NCBI RefSeq assembly: GCF_003308995.1
Contig: NZ_QFFJ01000001.1
Coordinates: 62,001 to 126,000, forward strand
DNA: 64,000 nucleotides
From: Chitinophaga flava
GTDB lineage: Bacteria; Bacteroidota; Bacteroidia; Chitinophagales; Chitinophagaceae
Direction of reading: 5' to 3'
The notes under the pieces are model-generated. The model did not search any database. It was not told where the DNA came from and was given only the letters and a program-made list of their open reading frames with translations. A program made the position numbers and the translations under genes. Positions 61,961 through 64,000 of the stretch are shown in pieces; positions within the stretch are counted from its first letter, which is position 1; each line of letters starts with the position of its first letter.

Positions 61961-62075
61961 TCTTCTCATATTTTTTTGCCCTTTTTAAACCCTATTACTT
62001 CTCCTCTTGTTTTAGGGAAGATATTTCCTTGTATTTATTTTCCGTCTTACCAAAGTCTGAAAAACGCACAGCTGC

Positions 62076-63794
62076 ATGAACACAGAGTTAGCAGGTATCA
62101 TTGCCACCTTTCTGATTACCGTTCTTCTGGCCGTCCCGCTGGGGAAGTACATCTCTCGTATATTTAGCGGGGAAAAGACTTTCACTGATTTTCTCCTGCC
62201 TCTTGAGGGATTCATTTTCCGATGGTGTAACATCGATCCGCGGCAGGCAATGACCTGGAAGGAATTCCTGAAGGCCATGCTGACGATTAATATGCTCTGG
62301 ATGATATATGCCTTCTTCCTGTTTTTGTTTCAGGGACACTTGCCATTAAATCCGGACCACAACCCCAATATGACGGCAGACCTGAGCTTTAATACCGCCA
62401 TCAGCTTCGTTACCAATACCAATCTGCAGGACTACGCCGGAGAAACCGGGGTGACCTACCTTACCCAGCTGTTTGTGATCACCTTCCTCCAGTTTGTGAG
62501 TGCCGCCACAGGTATAGCCTGTCTGGCTGCACTTTTTAATGCCCTCAAAGAGAAAACCACCAAAAATGTGGGCAATTTCTGGAACCTGTTTGTAAAAACG
62601 GTTACCCGGTTATTATTACCCATTGCCCTGATCATCGCTACCCTGTTGATTTTTCACGGCACGCCGGCCAGTTATGACGGGAAGGATACCCTTATCACTT
62701 TGCAGGGTGATACCATGCATGTATCACGCGGCCCCGCAGCAGGCATGATCGCCATCAAACACCTGGGGACCAACGGAGGTGGATGGTTTAACGCCAACTC
62801 ATCACACCCGCTGGAGAACCCCGATTATTTTACCAATATGCTCGAGCTGATTGCACAGGTGCTGATACCGATGGCCATGATTTTTGCAATGGGCTATTAT
62901 ATCAACCAGAAAAAATTTGCAAAAGTCACCTTTCTGGTGATGACGGTTGGCGTGTTTTGCTTATTGATCCCCACTGTTATCTCAGAGATAAACGGTAATC
63001 CGATAATTGCACAAATGGGCATCAGACAGCCCACCGGGGCTATGGAAGGCAAGGAAGTCCGCTTTGGCCCGGCAGCATCTGGCTATTGGAGCATTTTCAC
63101 CACCGTGATATCCACGGGTTCGGTCAACTCCATGCATGACAGTGCCATGCCCCTTTCCATTCTGATGCAGCTGCTGGGCATGATGGTGAATGCATTTTAT
63201 GGCGGCTGCGGTGTAGGTATCCTCAATTACTTTATCTATGTGATCATAGCGGTATTTATCTCCGGCCTGATGGTAGGCCGCACACCTGAGTTTATGGGCC
63301 ATAAGGTAGAAGCCAGGGAGGTAAAAATCGCTGCTATCGTCATCCTGTTGTCTGCGTTCCTCATCAAGGGGGGCACGGCGCTGGCGGCTTATACGCTGGT
63401 CCATCATCCGGATGCCAACTGGGTATTTAAACCATCCGGATGGCTCAACAACCCCGGCTACCATGGTTTTTCAGAGATGCTTTACCAGGTCACCTCTTCC
63501 AATGCCAATAACGGAAGCGCCCTCGCAGGGCTTAATGGGAATAATGTTTTCTGGAATGTGCTGACAGGCTTTTGTATGCTGACAGGAAGATTTATACCGA
63601 TCATCGGACCGGTGGCCATCGGCGGTTTGCTAGCCGGTAAAAAGTATATCCCGGAATCTGCCGGCACGCTTAAAGTAGACTCGGTGACCTTTGGGACCAT
63701 GATTTTTGCCGTCATCATTATCCTTACAGCATTATCCTATTTCCCTCCGTTGGCATTAGGACCAATCGCTGAATATTTCAATATCTACCGGTAA
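62076..63794 (+). CDS. kdpA: Potassium-transporting ATPase subunit A
   Basis: 572 aa with ten membrane segments. Pore-loop signatures are clear: TNTNLQDYAGETGVTYLTQ (about 113-131), HLGTNGGGWFNANSSHPLENP (about 229-249), FTTVISTGSVNSMHDSAMPL (about 340-359) and TSSNANNGSALAGLNGN (about 476-492), each with the selectivity-filter Gly. In KdpFABC, KdpA binds and channels K+ at low external potassium, driven by KdpB. No kdpF-like peptide was recognised before it and kdpB does not follow immediately; a porin-like gene begins 25 bp downstream. Confidence 0.96.
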   Translation: MNTELAGIIATFLITVLLAVPLGKYISRIFSGEKTFTDFLLPLEGFIFRWCNIDPRQAMTWKEFLKAMLTINMLWMIYAFFLFLFQGHLPLNPDHNPNMTADLSFNTAISFVTNTNLQDYAGETGVTYLTQLFVITFLQFVSAATGIACLAALFNALKEKTTKNVGNFWNLFVKTVTRLLLPIALIIATLLIFHGTPASYDGKDTLITLQGDTMHVSRGPAAGMIAIKHLGTNGGGWFNANSSHPLENPDYFTNMLELIAQVLIPMAMIFAMGYYINQKKFAKVTFLVMTVGVFCLLIPTVISEINGNPIIAQMGIRQPTGAMEGKEVRFGPAASGYWSIFTTVISTGSVNSMHDSAMPLSILMQLLGMMVNAFYGGCGVGILNYFIYVIIAVFISGLMVGRTPEFMGHKVEAREVKIAAIVILLSAFLIKGGTALAAYTLVHHPDANWVFKPSGWLNNPGYHGFSEMLYQVTSSNANNGSALAGLNGNNVFWNVLTGFCMLTGRFIPIIGPVAIGGLLAGKKYIPESAGTLKVDSVTFGTMIFAVIIILTALSYFPPLALGPIAEYFNIYR

Positions 63795-63819
63795 AAACCG
63801 CAGGCATAAATTAATCTTT

Positions 63820-64000
63820 ATGAAACAAAAGCTACTCCTTCTCATATGTGTATTCACAGCTTATACAATGTCTCTGCGTGCACAAGAGGCTGACCCCACA
63901 CCCAAAATTCCCTTCGAAGGGATTGAAAGCAACTGGCAGAACGGGAGCGACCGGAGAGATTCTTCCGTTTTCAACGGTAAATACTTTATTCCCAGTATTA
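63820..64000 (+). CDS. Outer-membrane porin-like protein, start only (3' end outside window)
   Basis: 60 codons from an ATG at 63820. Signal peptide KQKLLLLICVFTAYTMSLRAQ, then EADPTPKIPFEGIESNWQ, NGSDRRDSSVFNGKYFIPSI. This start recalls the outer-membrane beta-barrel proteins found in kdp operons of Bacteroidota, which usually follow kdpC; here it follows kdpA directly. Presumed role: K+ passage across the outer membrane. Assignment rests on the N-terminus and context only. Confidence 0.6.
   Translation, partial: MKQKLLLLICVFTAYTMSLRAQEADPTPKIPFEGIESNWQNGSDRRDSSVFNGKYFIPSI

Noticed and set aside
61976..62075. Short kdpF-like peptide before kdpA
   Set aside because: The only ORF here starts at a TTG, overlaps kdpA far into its coding part and has no membrane helix.

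Overview
The window looks like chromosome of a Bacteroidota member, most likely a Chitinophagaceae (Chitinophaga-like) soil bacterium. The support is SusC/SusD, FecR/ECF-sigma and STN-domain TonB signalling, a type IX secretion-type OmpA protein, HYC_CC_PP, DUF3347 and haem-binding-domain proteins of Bacteroidota type, and TAnnTTTG promoter elements. No rRNA, tRNA, CRISPR array or intact transposase gene was seen. All calls are by reading; no database search was run.

Layout. 0-1.8 kb: 5' part of a BtuB-like TonB receptor (minus), then a tandem repeat block. 2-14 kb: mixed housekeeping and accessory enzymes (GH78-like rhamnosidase, PEP-mutase-like lyase, PhzF, KAS III-like enzyme, fatty acid hydroxylase, alpha/beta hydrolase, a serpin-like lipoprotein, metallophosphoesterase, PepSY-like, VOC, DUF1801). 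14.2-16.1 kb: a secreted DRGH nuclease with its NuiA-type inhibitor. 16.2-18.8 kb: zwf and a quinone-oxidoreductase-like gene. 18.9-22.9 kb: a sulfur/persulfide module (MBL-rhodanese, two half-size YeeE proteins, TauE, Crp-type regulator) with two CRP-like sites at identical promoter spacing. 23.0-32.8 kb: a copper/silver efflux operon (HYC_CC_PP, cusA split in two frames, TolC, two adaptors, two DUF3347 lipoproteins), then a haem-binding-domain protein and a CopD-like membrane protein. 33-42.3 kb: AraC regulator, membrane protein, a complete HAE1-type RND pump and a LytS/LytTR pair.

42.6-57.8 kb is the most unusual part. An ECF sigma/FecR pair sits opposite susC-susD-tlpA. Convergent to these is an array of four intact and two decayed paralogous small secreted peptides, behind a MauE-like membrane redox protein and a lanthipeptide-synthetase-like protein that has the lyase and kinase parts but no cyclase. 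An AraC regulator and a stand-alone sensor-like protein follow. From about 46.0 kb the DNA is visibly more AT-rich than its surroundings, and the change falls inside susC. This is the best candidate for an undescribed system: a peptide family with possible Ser/Thr modification and disulfide handling, next to its own outer-membrane transporter.

57.8-64 kb: a decayed GNAT gene, an unknown protein, an OmpA/TPR/PD40 protein next to a decayed porP/sprF partner, an ICMT-like methyltransferase, kdpA and the start of an outer-membrane porin-like gene. A dispersed palindrome, CCCAGGGCTGAAGCCCTGGG and variants, occurs five times between 1.8 and 32 kb, once inside a coding region.
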